Positions 15,889 to 24,347 of a stretch of 64,000 bases of DNA are shown here, piece after piece. How positions within the stretch are numbered: the first letter of the stretch is position 1; each line of letters opens with the position of its first letter. The translations under genes were made by a program, and so were the position numbers. The notes below the pieces were generated by a model. It was not told where the DNA came from and searched no databases. It was given only the letters and a program-made list of their open reading frames with translations. The stretch is from Rhizobium sp. RU33A (lineage in GTDB: Bacteria > Pseudomonadota > Alphaproteobacteria > Rhizobiales > Rhizobiaceae), in contig NZ_FTMQ01000003.1 of assembly GCF_900156055.1 (NCBI RefSeq), forward strand, positions 1-64,000, read 5' to 3'.

Positions 15889-17688
15889 ATGGGTGCGGGG
15901 GTCGCGGAAGATTTGGGGGCGCTCAGGCGTTTTGCCTCTGACCAGCTCGTCACACTGGCCAAGCTCGTCGTGGAAAACGCCTTCCAGCCGATCGTCGAGG
16001 TCGGCACAGGTGCTGTCTTCGGCCATGAGAGCCTGATGCGCGGCCATGACAGGATCGGCTTCGAAAGCCCGCTCGACCTGCTCGACCAGGCGGCCTCGAC
16101 CGGCCAGCTTCTCGCCCTCGAACAGATGGTCGCAAGTCGGGCGCTTGCCAAGTTCGCGACCCTGCCGGATTGCGCCGGCGCCACCCTTTTTCTCAATCTC
16201 GACGTCCGCCTGATCCCCGACGGCAATGCGCTGGTCGACACCCTGCTCGACCAGCTGCGCAAGGCCCATGTGCCGCCGTCCTCCGTCTGCTTCGAGCTTT
16301 CCGAGCGTTTCGACAACACCCGTGTCCCGGAATTCGCAGCCCTGGTCGAGCGCCTGCGCCGCTCCGGCTTCAAGCTCGCCATCGATGATTTCGGCGTCGG
16401 CCATGGCGAGATGAAGCTGCTCTGCGACTATCCCGTCGACTATGTGAAGATCGACCGCCATTTCATCGCCGGCCTCGACAGCAATCCGCGCAAACGCCAC
16501 CTCGTCAAGAACATCGTCAACTTCTGCCATGTTCTGGGTGTGCGCGTGATCGCCGAAGGCATCGAGACGGAAGGGGAATTCCTCGCCTGCCGCGAATTCG
16601 GCGTCGATCTGGTTCAGGGCTGGTATATCGCCCGCCCCAGCACAATCGTCTCGGAGCTGAAAAGCGCCTTTCCCCATCTCCAGGATGTCGGCAAGGCCCG
16701 CCGCGCCACCCAATCGCTCGATGAGATCCTGATCCGCAAGCAGATCGAGACACTGCCCACCGTATTCGAGCACGAGAACATCGACCACGTCTTCGATCTC
16801 TTCCGCCGCAATCCCGGCCAGTCCTTCTTCCCCGTGCTCAATGCCAATGGCGAGCCCCGCGGCATCATCAACGAGCGGCATCTCAAGGAATACATCTACC
16901 AGCCCTTCGGCCGGGATCTCCTGAAGAACAAGCTCTACGAGCGCTCCATCTCGCATTTCGTTGACCGCGCCCCGATCGTCGGCCTGGATGCCGATGCCGA
17001 GCGGTTGATGACGATGTTTGCCAATATGGAAGGCTCGGACTGCGTCATCCTGACGGAAAACATGCGCTATGCCGGCGTCGTCTCCGCCGCCTCGCTGATC
17101 CGCATCATGAGCGAGAAGCAGCTGAAGACCGCCCAGGACCAGAACCCGCTGACGAGCCTGCCCGGCAATCGCGCCATCCGCGATTTCATGCGTTCCGCAG
17201 CGCTGGATGGCGATGGCGCCCGCTTCTTCTGCTACTGCGACTTCGACCACTTCAAGCCGTTCAACGACCATTACGGCTTTCACCAGGGCGACCACGCGAT
17301 CTCGCTCTTTGCCGCTCTCCTGCGGCGCTATTTCTTCTCTGAAGGCGATTTCCTTGGCCATGTCGGCGGCGATGATTTCTTCATCGGCGTCACTGACTGG
17401 TCCCGCGAGGAGCTGACCGAAATCCTCGACCGTCTGCTGTCGGATTTCCACGACGACGTTATCGACCTCTATTCCGAAACCGATCGCCAGACCGGCCACA
17501 TCAAGGGCCTTGATCGCCAGGGTCTCGAACGTGATTTCCCCCTGATGCGCTGCTCGATCGGCGTGCTGGAACTCCCCGCCGGCCTCGTCATCGACGATGT
17601 CAGCCGCATCAGCGGCGAGATCGCGGATTTGAAGAAGCAGGCGAAGGAGAATGAGGGTGGGCTGTCCTTCGGATTGATTGATGGTTGA
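15889..17688 (+). CDS. EAL-CBS-GGDEF cyclic-di-GMP protein
   Basis: A 599-residue cytoplasmic protein with the domain order EAL (about 25-265), a CBS-pair-like region (about 275-400, ending MRYAGVVSAASLIRIM) and GGDEF (about 425-570). The EAL domain reads FGHESLMRG (ESL for EAL) but keeps IDDFGVGHGEMKLL, VKIDRHF, VIAEGIETEGE and LVQGWYIARP, so phosphodiesterase activity is plausible. The GGDEF motif is GGDDF, a conservative change; FCYCDFDHFKPFNDHYGF retains the metal-binding Asp. The reversed EAL-first order with central CBS domains suggests nucleotide regulation. I chose ATG 15889 because GGGAG lies 8 bases upstream; an in-frame ATG at 15835 lacks one. Confidence 0.85.
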   Translation: MGAGVAEDLGALRRFASDQLVTLAKLVVENAFQPIVEVGTGAVFGHESLMRGHDRIGFESPLDLLDQAASTGQLLALEQMVASRALAKFATLPDCAGATLFLNLDVRLIPDGNALVDTLLDQLRKAHVPPSSVCFELSERFDNTRVPEFAALVERLRRSGFKLAIDDFGVGHGEMKLLCDYPVDYVKIDRHFIAGLDSNPRKRHLVKNIVNFCHVLGVRVIAEGIETEGEFLACREFGVDLVQGWYIARPSTIVSELKSAFPHLQDVGKARRATQSLDEILIRKQIETLPTVFEHENIDHVFDLFRRNPGQSFFPVLNANGEPRGIINERHLKEYIYQPFGRDLLKNKLYERSISHFVDRAPIVGLDADAERLMTMFANMEGSDCVILTENMRYAGVVSAASLIRIMSEKQLKTAQDQNPLTSLPGNRAIRDFMRSAALDGDGARFFCYCDFDHFKPFNDHYGFHQGDHAISLFAALLRRYFFSEGDFLGHVGGDDFFIGVTDWSREELTEILDRLLSDFHDDVIDLYSETDRQTGHIKGLDRQGLERDFPLMRCSIGVLELPAGLVIDDVSRISGEIADLKKQAKENEGGLSFGLIDG

Positions 17689-17747
17689 AAGCAGCTGTCG
17701 CCGCTGCGATCCGTGGAAGACATGGCGACGCCGGTCTATGGTGGGCC

Positions 17748-18734
17748 ATGCCCTTAACCAGTCAGATTGTGCCTTATGATCCCGAATGGCCGGTCCGCTT
17801 TGAAAGAGAAGCGGCCAGACTGAGGTCGACATTCGGGTTTGGCCGGTTCGAGATCCACCATGTCGGCAGCACGGCGGTGCCGCGCCTTTCCGCGAAACCC
17901 GAGATCGACATTCTGGCAGTCTATCATGGGGCAGAAATCTCCGCCTCGACGGAGCAACAGCTCAAGGATCTCGGATATCGACGTGGCGGGGATCTGACGC
18001 CGGGTCACCACTTTTTCAAACGCGACATTGACGGTCTGAGGACCCATAAGCTTCACGTGATCCAGGCGTCTCACGCGAAGATCGCGCATCTGCTGACATT
18101 TCGCGACAAATTGCGGGCCAACGAGGTCCTGCGCAGCGAATATGAGCGATTGAAGATTCGGCTGGAGCGCGAGAATATCTCCGGCATACGCGAATATCTT
18201 GATGGCAAGGAGCCGTTCATAGATGCCGTTGTCGCGGGTCGACAGTTTGAAGTTGAAGCGAAAGGCTTGGCGACGACGCCGATTTGCGTTGCAGTCGAAG
18301 CGGCGGACCAGCCGGATATAGACCGCTTGCTTGCGATATCGGATGCCGTCGCTGCACGTCTCTATCCCGGCGAGTTCCGGCGGCCACTCACAGGACGAGC
18401 GCTGGCAGACACTGAAGCTCGTATGTTCGTCGCCCGCGATGCTTCCCGTCAGGCGCTCGGCTGCGCCGCCCTGATCGACCTGCCCGACGGCATAGCCGAA
18501 CTCAAGCGCATGATCGTTGACCCTCAACATGCCGGGCAGGGTGTCGGTCGCAAACTCCTCCTCGGTCTCCTGCAAACGGCGAAGGAGCGCGGCATCCGCT
18601 CCGTGGTGCTCGAAGTCGGCATCCGCAATGTCGAGGCGCGCCGGCTCTACGAAAGCGTCGGTTTCCGCGACCGCGGCCCTTTCGGGAGCTACGAACAGAC
18701 CCCCATCGCTACCTTCCTGCAGATCGAACTCTAG
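17748..18734 (+). CDS. GrpB (UPF0157) - GNAT acetyltransferase fusion
   Basis: A 328-residue two-domain protein. Residues 1-175 are a GrpB/UPF0157 nucleotidyltransferase-fold domain: IVPYDPEWPVRFEREAARLR, IHHVGSTAVPRLSAKPEIDILAVY (with the G-S-T and D-x-D-like residues of the fold) and HKLHVIQ. Residues ~185-328 are a GNAT acetyltransferase: LKRMIVDPQHAGQGVGRKLLLGLLQTAKERG is motif A binding acetyl-CoA, followed by NVEARRLYESVGF. The two domains occur in one uninterrupted frame. GrpB domains are often associated with CoA-related or transferase domains, but the joint substrate is unknown. The ribosome-binding site is weak (GGTGGG). Confidence 0.85.
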   Translation: MPLTSQIVPYDPEWPVRFEREAARLRSTFGFGRFEIHHVGSTAVPRLSAKPEIDILAVYHGAEISASTEQQLKDLGYRRGGDLTPGHHFFKRDIDGLRTHKLHVIQASHAKIAHLLTFRDKLRANEVLRSEYERLKIRLERENISGIREYLDGKEPFIDAVVAGRQFEVEAKGLATTPICVAVEAADQPDIDRLLAISDAVAARLYPGEFRRPLTGRALADTEARMFVARDASRQALGCAALIDLPDGIAELKRMIVDPQHAGQGVGRKLLLGLLQTAKERGIRSVVLEVGIRNVEARRLYESVGFRDRGPFGSYEQTPIATFLQIEL

Positions 18735-18846
18735 GATCCGCCCGATCGCCCGATACCATTTGTCACGTCGGACAAAGGGCCTCCTTTTCATCGCATTTCA
18801 GAGGCTCTATGCCTCACCTTGAGCAATTGATCCGAGGAACCCGCCC

Positions 18847-19848
18847 ATGTCTCTGCCCGCCACCATGCGCCATGTCGACCTGCCCACCCATGGGGGTCCG
18901 GAGGTCATGCACCTCATCGAGGGGCCGCTGCCGAGCCCGAGGCCCGGCGAAGTGCTGGTCAGGGTCGAGGCATCAGGCGTCAACCGGCCGGATGTCGCCC
19001 AGCGCCAGGGCGCCTATCCGCCGCCTAAGGATGCAAGCCCCATTCTCGGCCTGGAGATCGCAGGCGAGATCGTCGGTCTGGGTGCCGGCGTCACCGATTT
19101 CCAGCTCGGCGACCGCATCTGTGCGCTGGCAAACGGCGGCGGTTACGCCGAATATTGCGCCGTGCCGGCAAGCCAGGCCATGCCGTTTCCGAAGGGATAC
19201 GATGCCGTGAAGGCGGCAGCACTGCCGGAAACCTTCTTCACCGTCTGGGCCAATCTCTTCCAGATGGCCGGGCTGACCGAAGGCGAGACCGTCCTCATCC
19301 ATGGCGGATCCTCAGGCATCGGCACGACGGCCATCCAGCTCGCAAAGTCCTTCGGCGCAACCGTCTACACCACCGCCGGCTCGGCCGAAAAATGCGCCGC
19401 CTGCATGGATCTCGGTGCAGCAAGGGCGATCAACTACAAGGCCGAGGATTTCGTCGAGATCGTCAAGGAAGAGACCCAAGGCAGGGGCGTCGATGTCGTG
19501 CTCGACATGATCGGTGCTGCCTATTTCGACCGCAACCTCCAAGTCCTCGCCAAGGACGGCTGCCTCTCGATCATCGCCTTCCTCGGCGGCTCGACCGTCG
19601 AGAAGGCGAGCCTCGCCCCGATCATGACAAAGCGCCTCACGGTCACCGGCTCGACCATGCGCCCGCGCAGCCCGGAAGAAAAACGCGCCATCCGCGACGA
19701 CCTGATGACGGAAGTCTGGCCCCGCCTGGAGCGCGGCGAAATGGCCCCCGTTGTCCACACGGTCCTTCCCTTCGAGCAAGTCGTCGAGGCGCACCGGCTG
19801 ATGGAAAGCTCAGAACATATCGGCAAGATCGTGCTGAAGCTGGGGTGA
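18847..19848 (+). CDS. NAD(P)H-quinone oxidoreductase, PIG3-like
   Basis: A 333-residue medium-chain dehydrogenase/reductase without the catalytic zinc ligands, therefore of the quinone oxidoreductase type. N-terminal GroES-like part with [26 protein letters not shown]; Rossmann motif [25 protein letters not shown]; the PIG3/TP53I3 pattern with [19 protein letters not shown]. It reduces quinones or other alpha,beta-unsaturated carbonyls with NADPH. GAGGA lies 8 bases before ATG 18847. It converges on the 2-hydroxyacid dehydrogenase gene at 19886. Confidence 0.88.
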   Translation: MSLPATMRHVDLPTHGGPEVMHLIEGPLPSPRPGEVLVRVEASGVNRPDVAQRQGAYPPPKDASPILGLEIAGEIVGLGAGVTDFQLGDRICALANGGGYAEYCAVPASQAMPFPKGYDAVKAAALPETFFTVWANLFQMAGLTEGETVLIHGGSSGIGTTAIQLAKSFGATVYTTAGSAEKCAACMDLGAARAINYKAEDFVEIVKEETQGRGVDVVLDMIGAAYFDRNLQVLAKDGCLSIIAFLGGSTVEKASLAPIMTKRLTVTGSTMRPRSPEEKRAIRDDLMTEVWPRLERGEMAPVVHTVLPFEQVVEAHRLMESSEHIGKIVLKLG

Positions 19849-19885
19849 CGGGGCCGGCTTCAAGAAAGGTGCCCCGACCCCAGTC

Positions 19886-20911
19886 TCACGACACCGTCAC
19901 CGGCTTCGACCTCAGCCGGCTGGCCGTTGCCGGGTCGGCGCGGCGGCAGAGGCGGGGCGGCAGGCCCTTCATGATCAGTTCGGCATCGGCGACGGCCATG
20001 GAGCCCAGCGCATAAAAGGCGTCCCGCGTGCCGCCGGTCCTGTGCGCCGAGAGTAGAATGCCCGACGCCTGGCGCACGGGATCGTCGGCCGCGACAGGCT
20101 CCTCCGGAAACACGTCGGTTGCCACCATGATATGACCGGATTGCGCCGCCTCGATCATCGCCGAAAAGTCGACGACGGCTGCCCGGCTCATCAGCAGGAA
20201 GGCCGCGCCCGGCTGCATCATCGCGAATTCTCGTCTGCCGATGAAACCTTCGTTCTCGCTGGTGACGCTCGCAAACACGAAGACCACCTGGCTATCGCGG
20301 AGCACCTCGTCGAGCGTCGACGGCTCGCAATCCTGACCTTCGATGATTTCCCGGGGAAGCCAGGGATCGAAGACGCGAACCCGGTTCTTGAACGGGCGGA
20401 TCAGGTCACGAAATGCATGGCCGAGATCGCCAAAGCCGATGATGCCGACGGGTGCGCCGGCAAAACGGAAGGTGTGCGCGTTGCCCTCCAGCCCATAGCG
20501 CTCGACGCCCTGGCGAAAATCACGATCCGCCGCCGTGATCCCGCGGGCGAGATCGAGCGCCATGGCAAGTGCTGCCTCCGCAACGGGTGAGGCGAAGGCC
20601 GAGGCCGGTGTGATCACCCAGATGCCGCGTTCGACACAGGCCTGATAGTCGATATTCGGCAGGAAATTCGATTCCACATTGATGATCGCCTTCAGCCTCG
20701 GCGCCCTGTCCAGACGCTCTTTCGGCATGTCGGTCTGGCCGAAGATCAGGACGGTGTCGGCAAGATACCGCTCGACGTCTTCGGCCGGCATCGGGCGATC
20801 CTCCGACACGATTACCTCGCCCAGCGCTTCGAGCCGAGCCCGGACGGACGGCTCCATGATCAGGTCGAGTGTCCTCGGCAATGGATCGACCAGAATGATA
20901 TCGCGGCGCAT
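19886..20911 (-). CDS. D-isomer specific 2-hydroxyacid dehydrogenase family protein
   Basis: A 341-residue NAD-dependent oxidoreductase. The Rossmann motif GAPVGIIGFGDLGHAFRDLI lies near residue 155. The substrate-binding Arg is in MSRAAVVDFSAM and the catalytic His in LLSAHRTGG. The usual G-N-A-G segment is replaced by VESNFLPNIDYQACVERGIWVI. GAGGGAGGAAACA before the ATG at 20911 supports the start. It probably reduces a 2-keto acid or oxidises the matching D-hydroxy acid; the C-terminal tail after MKGLPPRLCRRADP is longer than usual. Confidence 0.85.
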   Translation of the reverse strand: MRRDIILVDPLPRTLDLIMEPSVRARLEALGEVIVSEDRPMPAEDVERYLADTVLIFGQTDMPKERLDRAPRLKAIINVESNFLPNIDYQACVERGIWVITPASAFASPVAEAALAMALDLARGITAADRDFRQGVERYGLEGNAHTFRFAGAPVGIIGFGDLGHAFRDLIRPFKNRVRVFDPWLPREIIEGQDCEPSTLDEVLRDSQVVFVFASVTSENEGFIGRREFAMMQPGAAFLLMSRAAVVDFSAMIEAAQSGHIMVATDVFPEEPVAADDPVRQASGILLSAHRTGGTRDAFYALGSMAVADAELIMKGLPPRLCRRADPATASRLRSKPVTVS

Positions 20912-21186
20912 TGTTTCCTCCCTCGAGAATCTTTGCTTGGTTGCAGCTTAGCGCGAAAACCCTCTCGCATGGCAGGCCGTCTTTGCGGGGCATGCCCGGC
21001 CATATCTTCGCCGGTGGAAGGCGAAAAGCGGAGCCTGAATGGAACGGCTTGAGGGCCAAAGGCGTCTATTGGAAGCGGATGATATGTTCCCTCGCATTGT
21101 CTGAACGCCAAGACGCCGATCGATTGCCACCGCTGAGAGGTGGACAGTCGAGATATTGGAGACGCTGAAATTGAAAGGACTGCTCA
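20912..21186. other. Intergenic region between divergent genes
   Basis: A 275-base spacer between the hydroxyacid dehydrogenase (reverse) and the proteasome-like hydrolase (forward). The only assignable signal is GAAAGGA at 21173-21179, the ribosome-binding site of the latter. I see no gene, terminator or clear palindrome. Confidence 0.4.
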
Positions 21187-21882
21187 ATGACTGTCGTGCT
21201 TGCCACCGTGTGTGAAGATGGCGTCGTGATGGGATCGGATTCCCAGATCACCGACAAGGGGCGCGGCATGACCTATCCGGCCCAGAAGCTTCACCCTCTG
21301 GGCACCGACGCCGCCTGGGCCGGCAGTGGTGCTCGCTCTGTACTGACAGACGTGCAGCGCAGCTTCAATGAAAACAGTGCCGCGATCCTCGAGGCGCCGG
21401 ACATCGGTCGTGCCCTGCAGAGCCAGGTCCTGCCCATCCTTCGCCATCACTACGACACCTTCATTCCCGACGTGCCCGGCGAGGAAGGCGGCGGCACGCC
21501 CTCGGCCTATGTCATGGCGGCCGGATGGCGGGATGGTGAGCCGTGGATCATCGAGATCACCCCGTCTGGCATGATCGGACATTACGCCGATATCGGTTTC
21601 CACGCGATCGGCAGCGGTGCGGCCATGGCCCAGCAGGCGGGCTCGCTGCTCTCGCATTTTAGCCTGGGCAAGCGATCGGTTGAAGTTGGCTGTGCGGCGG
21701 TGTTGCGCGTGTTGCAGTCGCTCGACCTCACCTCCGCCAGCGTCGGCAAGCCGTTCAGCTTGTGCCGCATCACCAAGGACGGCGCCCATCACCTGACCGA
21801 CAAGGAGATCGACAAGGTCGCAGATGTCGTGGCTCGTTGGGAGAAGGCCGAACAGGCCGCTATCGCCAAGATATTCGACTGA
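21187..21882 (+). CDS. Stand-alone proteasome-like Ntn hydrolase (T1 peptidase family)
   Basis: A 231-residue protein resembling a proteasome beta subunit with no propeptide. It begins Met-Thr; removal of Met by methionine aminopeptidase would expose Thr1. Counting from that Thr, Asp17 (GVVMGSDSQIT) and Lys33 (YPAQKLHPL) fall exactly where the catalytic triad lies in 20S proteasome and HslV beta subunits. GSGARSV follows, and FHAIGSGAAMAQQAGSLL matches the region around Ser129. It is not HslV (about 175 residues, TTIV start) and differs from the Anbu sequences I remember, though Anbu is the closest known bacterial size class. No ATPase ring gene is adjacent. A GAAAGGA site 7-8 bases upstream fixes the start, which is essential for Thr1. 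Confidence 0.85.
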   Translation: MTVVLATVCEDGVVMGSDSQITDKGRGMTYPAQKLHPLGTDAAWAGSGARSVLTDVQRSFNENSAAILEAPDIGRALQSQVLPILRHHYDTFIPDVPGEEGGGTPSAYVMAAGWRDGEPWIIEITPSGMIGHYADIGFHAIGSGAAMAQQAGSLLSHFSLGKRSVEVGCAAVLRVLQSLDLTSASVGKPFSLCRITKDGAHHLTDKEIDKVADVVARWEKAEQAAIAKIFD

Positions 21883-21960
21883 ACAGAAGGCGCTCTCCCT
21901 GGTGAGTTGGAAATAGGGTTCACGCCAGCCTGCCGGAGCAGTGTATGTCCAGGCCTTGGA

Positions 21961-22335
21961 TCATGCCTTCGGCACGGACCGCACGGTCAACTTGTTGCCG
22001 TCCGGGTCCCGCATGTAAGCGACGAACTGACCGTTTGGACGGTGAGAAGGCGGTGTTTCGATCGACGTTCCGCCATGCGCCACCCCTTCGTCATGCCAGG
22101 CTTGCACATGGTCAGGGCTCTCGGCGAGGATGCCGATGGTCCCGCCATTGGCGGCCGTTGCCGGACCCCCGTCGATGGGCGCAGTAATCATCAGTCGTCC
22201 GCCGTTATGGACATAGATTAGTCTGCCGCGCGCATCGGTTTCACCCGCTTGTCCTCCAAGCGCAACGAAGGTGGCGTCGTAGAAGCGTTTCGACCGTTCC
22301 AGGTCGTTGCTACCGATCATGATATGCGTGAACAT
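21961..22335 (-). CDS. VOC family (glyoxalase/bleomycin-resistance fold) protein
   Basis: A 124-residue single-module VOC protein: MFTHIMIGSNDLERSKRFYDATFVALG at the N-terminus, GRLMITAPIDGG in the middle and the typical YMRDPDGNKLTVRSV strand at the end, with metal-ligand-like His4 and Glu/Asp positions. GGAGAAG precedes the ATG. VOC proteins include glyoxalases, dioxygenases and antibiotic-binding proteins; this one cannot be assigned further. Confidence 0.82.
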   Translation of the reverse strand: MFTHIMIGSNDLERSKRFYDATFVALGGQAGETDARGRLIYVHNGGRLMITAPIDGGPATAANGGTIGILAESPDHVQAWHDEGVAHGGTSIETPPSHRPNGQFVAYMRDPDGNKLTVRSVPKA

Positions 22336-22401
22336 GTCTTCTCCAGAGGTGTGCGCGTACCGTCGAGTTTGCTGAGATAGGTCCAGCAGCCGGCCCGTTC
22401 G

Positions 22402-22707
22402 TCAAATCCCCGAGCCGTCCAGCTCCTTTTCGTCCTCGCCCTCCCAAGCCGGCGGACGGACCATGGCGTCCATGTTGACCCCCGGCAGCGGCATCCAGCA
22501 TTTCAGCTCCGGCTCCGCATAGGCGACGATCAGGCCAGGCGTCGAATCGGAAGACCTCCAGCCGTCCGCCCCGAACCGATCGCCCTTCGACCAGTAGACG
22601 AGATCGACGGCGCCAGGCCCCTGTTCGGATGCGCGGATGGTCACCAGAATGCGGCTGCCGTCGCGCGGCGCTGAGCGCATGTTTCGCCAGCGGATGGTAT
22701 CGTCCAT
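22402..22707 (-). CDS. Hypothetical protein, 101 residues
   Basis: A 101-residue soluble protein with a strong GGGAGGAG ribosome-binding site 7 bases before the ATG. Segments such as IRWRNMRSAPRDGSRILVTIR and DLVYWSKGDRFGADGWRSSD resemble small 'MRSAPRDGT' proteins found in many alphaproteobacteria and phages. No function is known to me. The tail is acidic (EGEDEKELDGS). Confidence 0.7.
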   Translation of the reverse strand: MDDTIRWRNMRSAPRDGSRILVTIRASEQGPGAVDLVYWSKGDRFGADGWRSSDSTPGLIVAYAEPELKCWMPLPGVNMDAMVRPPAWEGEDEKELDGSGI

Positions 22708-22831
22708 GATATGCTCCTCCCATTGCAGGCAGGAGTTTCGCTGTCGAAGGCTGGGCGGTCAACACGAATTGCGCCATGGCAAGACGTTGCACCAACAGTG
22801 GCGAACCGCCAAGTCACCGACGAGAGGTCCC

Positions 22832-23200
22832 ATGCTCAGACGTCCAATCACATGCGAGATTCGTTATCGGCTGGACCCCGGTCGGATCGCAGATTTCGAA
22901 GACTATGCAAGGATCTGGATTGGACTCATCGAGCGCCATGGAGGTCACCACCTTGGCTACTTCATGCCCCGCGAAAGGCCTGACGATGCCCAGATGAACT
23001 TTCTTGGCACCGGTCAAGATGGCGAGGCCAACACAGCGGTCGCGATCTTCACTTTTCCAGATGAGCAATCCTACTTGAAGTACCGTGAACAGGTTGCGCA
23101 AGATCCGGATGGCTTGGCTGCCAATGAAAGGTTCGGCAAGTCCCCGCCATTCATCAGCTATGAGCGCTTGTTCCTGACGCCTTTTCAGCGAGAGGCGTGA
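22832..23200 (+). CDS. NIPSNAP-like dimeric alpha+beta barrel protein
   Basis: A 122-residue protein with the NIPSNAP pattern: ITCEIRYRLDPGRIADFEDYARIWIGLIERHGGHHLGYFMP, then AVAIFTFPDEQSYLKYREQVAQDPD and a final FISYERLFLTPF strand. GAGAGG lies 5 bases before ATG 22832, and in-frame codons upstream show no family similarity. Members form dimeric alpha/beta barrels; the biological role is generally unclear. Confidence 0.78.
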   Translation: MLRRPITCEIRYRLDPGRIADFEDYARIWIGLIERHGGHHLGYFMPRERPDDAQMNFLGTGQDGEANTAVAIFTFPDEQSYLKYREQVAQDPDGLAANERFGKSPPFISYERLFLTPFQREA

Positions 23201-23348
23201 CCGAACCACCGGCGCGCGAATTATGATCGCACTCCGCTGCAATGCAACACAATTATCCAAACAAAACGTCACATAACGTGCCTTGTCGAATCCGTTTCTC
23301 CGCCCTACCTTCCAATCATCGACAACGTAACGAAAGGAAGGTGATCCA

Positions 23349-23423
23349 ATGTCTAATGAGATTTCGGTCTGCGTGTGTGACTTTGGTAAGGGTGTGGTTT
23401 TGACGGGGCAGCCCTCGGCCTGA
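23349..23423 (+). CDS. Possible 24-residue micro-protein or leader peptide
   Basis: ATG 23349 is preceded by a strong GGAAGGTGAT sequence and opens a 24-codon frame (MSNEISVCVCDFGKGVVLTG, then QPSA and stop). The peptide has a Cys-x-Cys pair. The frame ends inside the 5' arm side of the stem described at 23402-23453 and is followed by a terminator, with no protein gene downstream on this strand. It may be a small protein, or the translated part of a dual-function small RNA; chance is also possible. Confidence 0.4.
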   Translation: MSNEISVCVCDFGKGVVLTGQPSA

Positions 23424-23508
23424 TCCAGCCTTCCTTCGGGCGGTTTCCCCGTCCGGGTCCAGACAAAGGACTAAACTCATGGGAGCCACCCTCGCGGGTG
23501 GCTCTTTT
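23402..23508 (+). ncRNA. Candidate structured small RNA 3' part with terminator
   Basis: GACGGGG (23402-23408) pairs perfectly with CCCCGTC (23447-23453), closing a ~38-base internal region that contains further short stems. This is followed by a single-stranded stretch and an intrinsic terminator: GAGCCACC (23483-23490), loop CTCGCG, GGTGGCTC (23497-23504), TTTT. The next gene is on the opposite strand, so the terminator must belong to an independent transcript that likely starts upstream of 23349. Confidence 0.55.
23483..23508 (+). terminator. Intrinsic terminator of the candidate small RNA
   Basis: A perfect 8-bp GC-rich stem with a 6-base loop followed by TTTT. It faces the end of the reverse-strand DUF3750 gene (stop near 23541) and may also serve it weakly. 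Confidence 0.75.
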
Positions 23509-23540
23509 GATTCAGGGGATTTGTCGTAAGGGCAGGGCGC

Positions 23541-24275
23541 TCAAAGTCCCACAGTGCCGAAGCCCGGAACCTTGATGCCCGGCCGCGCGACATCGATGCC
23601 GGCCACGAGGCCGAGGAAATTCACCTCCAGCCCGCTGCGCACGCCGACGGACAGCCCGGCAAAGCCGCCGAGGCTTAAGTGCAGGTCGCGGCCATCCTTG
23701 TCGAGATGGTAGAAGGCGCCGCCAGCCAGATAATCGCGGCCGACCGCATCGGCCGGAAGCACTGCTCCCAGTTCCGGCACTTCACGCAGCACATGGGCGA
23801 CGAAGGTGTTGGAGTTCGGCCCCGGATAGATCCGGTAGCCGCCCGGCTGGCCATATTGATAGCCGGCAATCGCCGCCTCCACCATTGGGATCAGCCGCTT
23901 GGCCTCCTCGCCCTTCACCTCCGCCACGAGCCGCGGCGGGTTGGAATACCAGAAGGCATCGGGTGCTCGGTGGTTCCGGCGGATCGGCGAGCCCCAGCCC
24001 ACCTTGTCATAGCGCTGATAATCACCGTTTTCGTCCTTCGTGACGATCCAGGCATGGCTGGCGATCGCCCCCTTAAGTCCTCCGGTCATCGCCGAGAATA
24101 TGTAGATTGCCGCTTCCGGGCTTTCTTCGGCCGTCGGCAGCAGCCCGGACGAACTCCATCGTGCCGAACTCCAGCCTTCCGGATGGTCGCGTGTCGCCCA
24201 GAGCCCAGCCGAAACCAGCGTCGGCAGGACGAAGACAAGCAGGATGACGGAGACAATGCGCAGCAGAAATTTCAA
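23541..24275 (-). CDS. DUF3750 family membrane-anchored protein
   Basis: A 244-residue protein with an N-terminal membrane helix (residues 5-25) and a DUF3750 body: AIYIFSAMTGGLKGAIASHAWIVTK, then YDKVGWGSPIRRN, IPMVEAAIAGYQYG, and YRIYPGPNSNTFVAHVLREVPEL, where the N-x-x-x-F-V-x-H pattern looks like a papain-like (NlpC/P60-type) arrangement with HAW and NTF. The apparent start is a TTG at 24275 with GAGG 6 bases upstream; no ATG lies nearby in frame. Catalytic function is not established for the family. Confidence 0.8.
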   Translation of the reverse strand: MKFLLRIVSVILLVFVLPTLVSAGLWATRDHPEGWSSARWSSSGLLPTAEESPEAAIYIFSAMTGGLKGAIASHAWIVTKDENGDYQRYDKVGWGSPIRRNHRAPDAFWYSNPPRLVAEVKGEEAKRLIPMVEAAIAGYQYGQPGGYRIYPGPNSNTFVAHVLREVPELGAVLPADAVGRDYLAGGAFYHLDKDGRDLHLSLGGFAGLSVGVRSGLEVNFLGLVAGIDVARPGIKVPGFGTVGL

Positions 24276-24302
24276 CGCGGACCTCGAACAGCAGGACGAT
24301 GC

Positions 24303-24318
24303 ATGCTTTAAGAAGCAT
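24303..24318. promoter_or_regulatory. Inverted repeat between divergent DUF3750 and asparaginase genes
   Basis: ATGCTT (24303-24308), TAAG, AAGCAT (24313-24318): a perfect 6-bp inverted repeat in the 72-base space between the two divergent starts. It could serve as a shared operator. Confidence 0.3.
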
Positions 24319-24347
24319 CAGAGAATATTGGCATTTTGAGGCACGTC

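Noticed and set aside
15796..17832. Reverse-strand frame of about 680 codons opposite the EAL-CBS-GGDEF gene
   Set aside because: No recognisable domains; the forward strand encodes clear EAL, CBS and GGDEF motifs. It is an antisense frame created by high GC at third positions.
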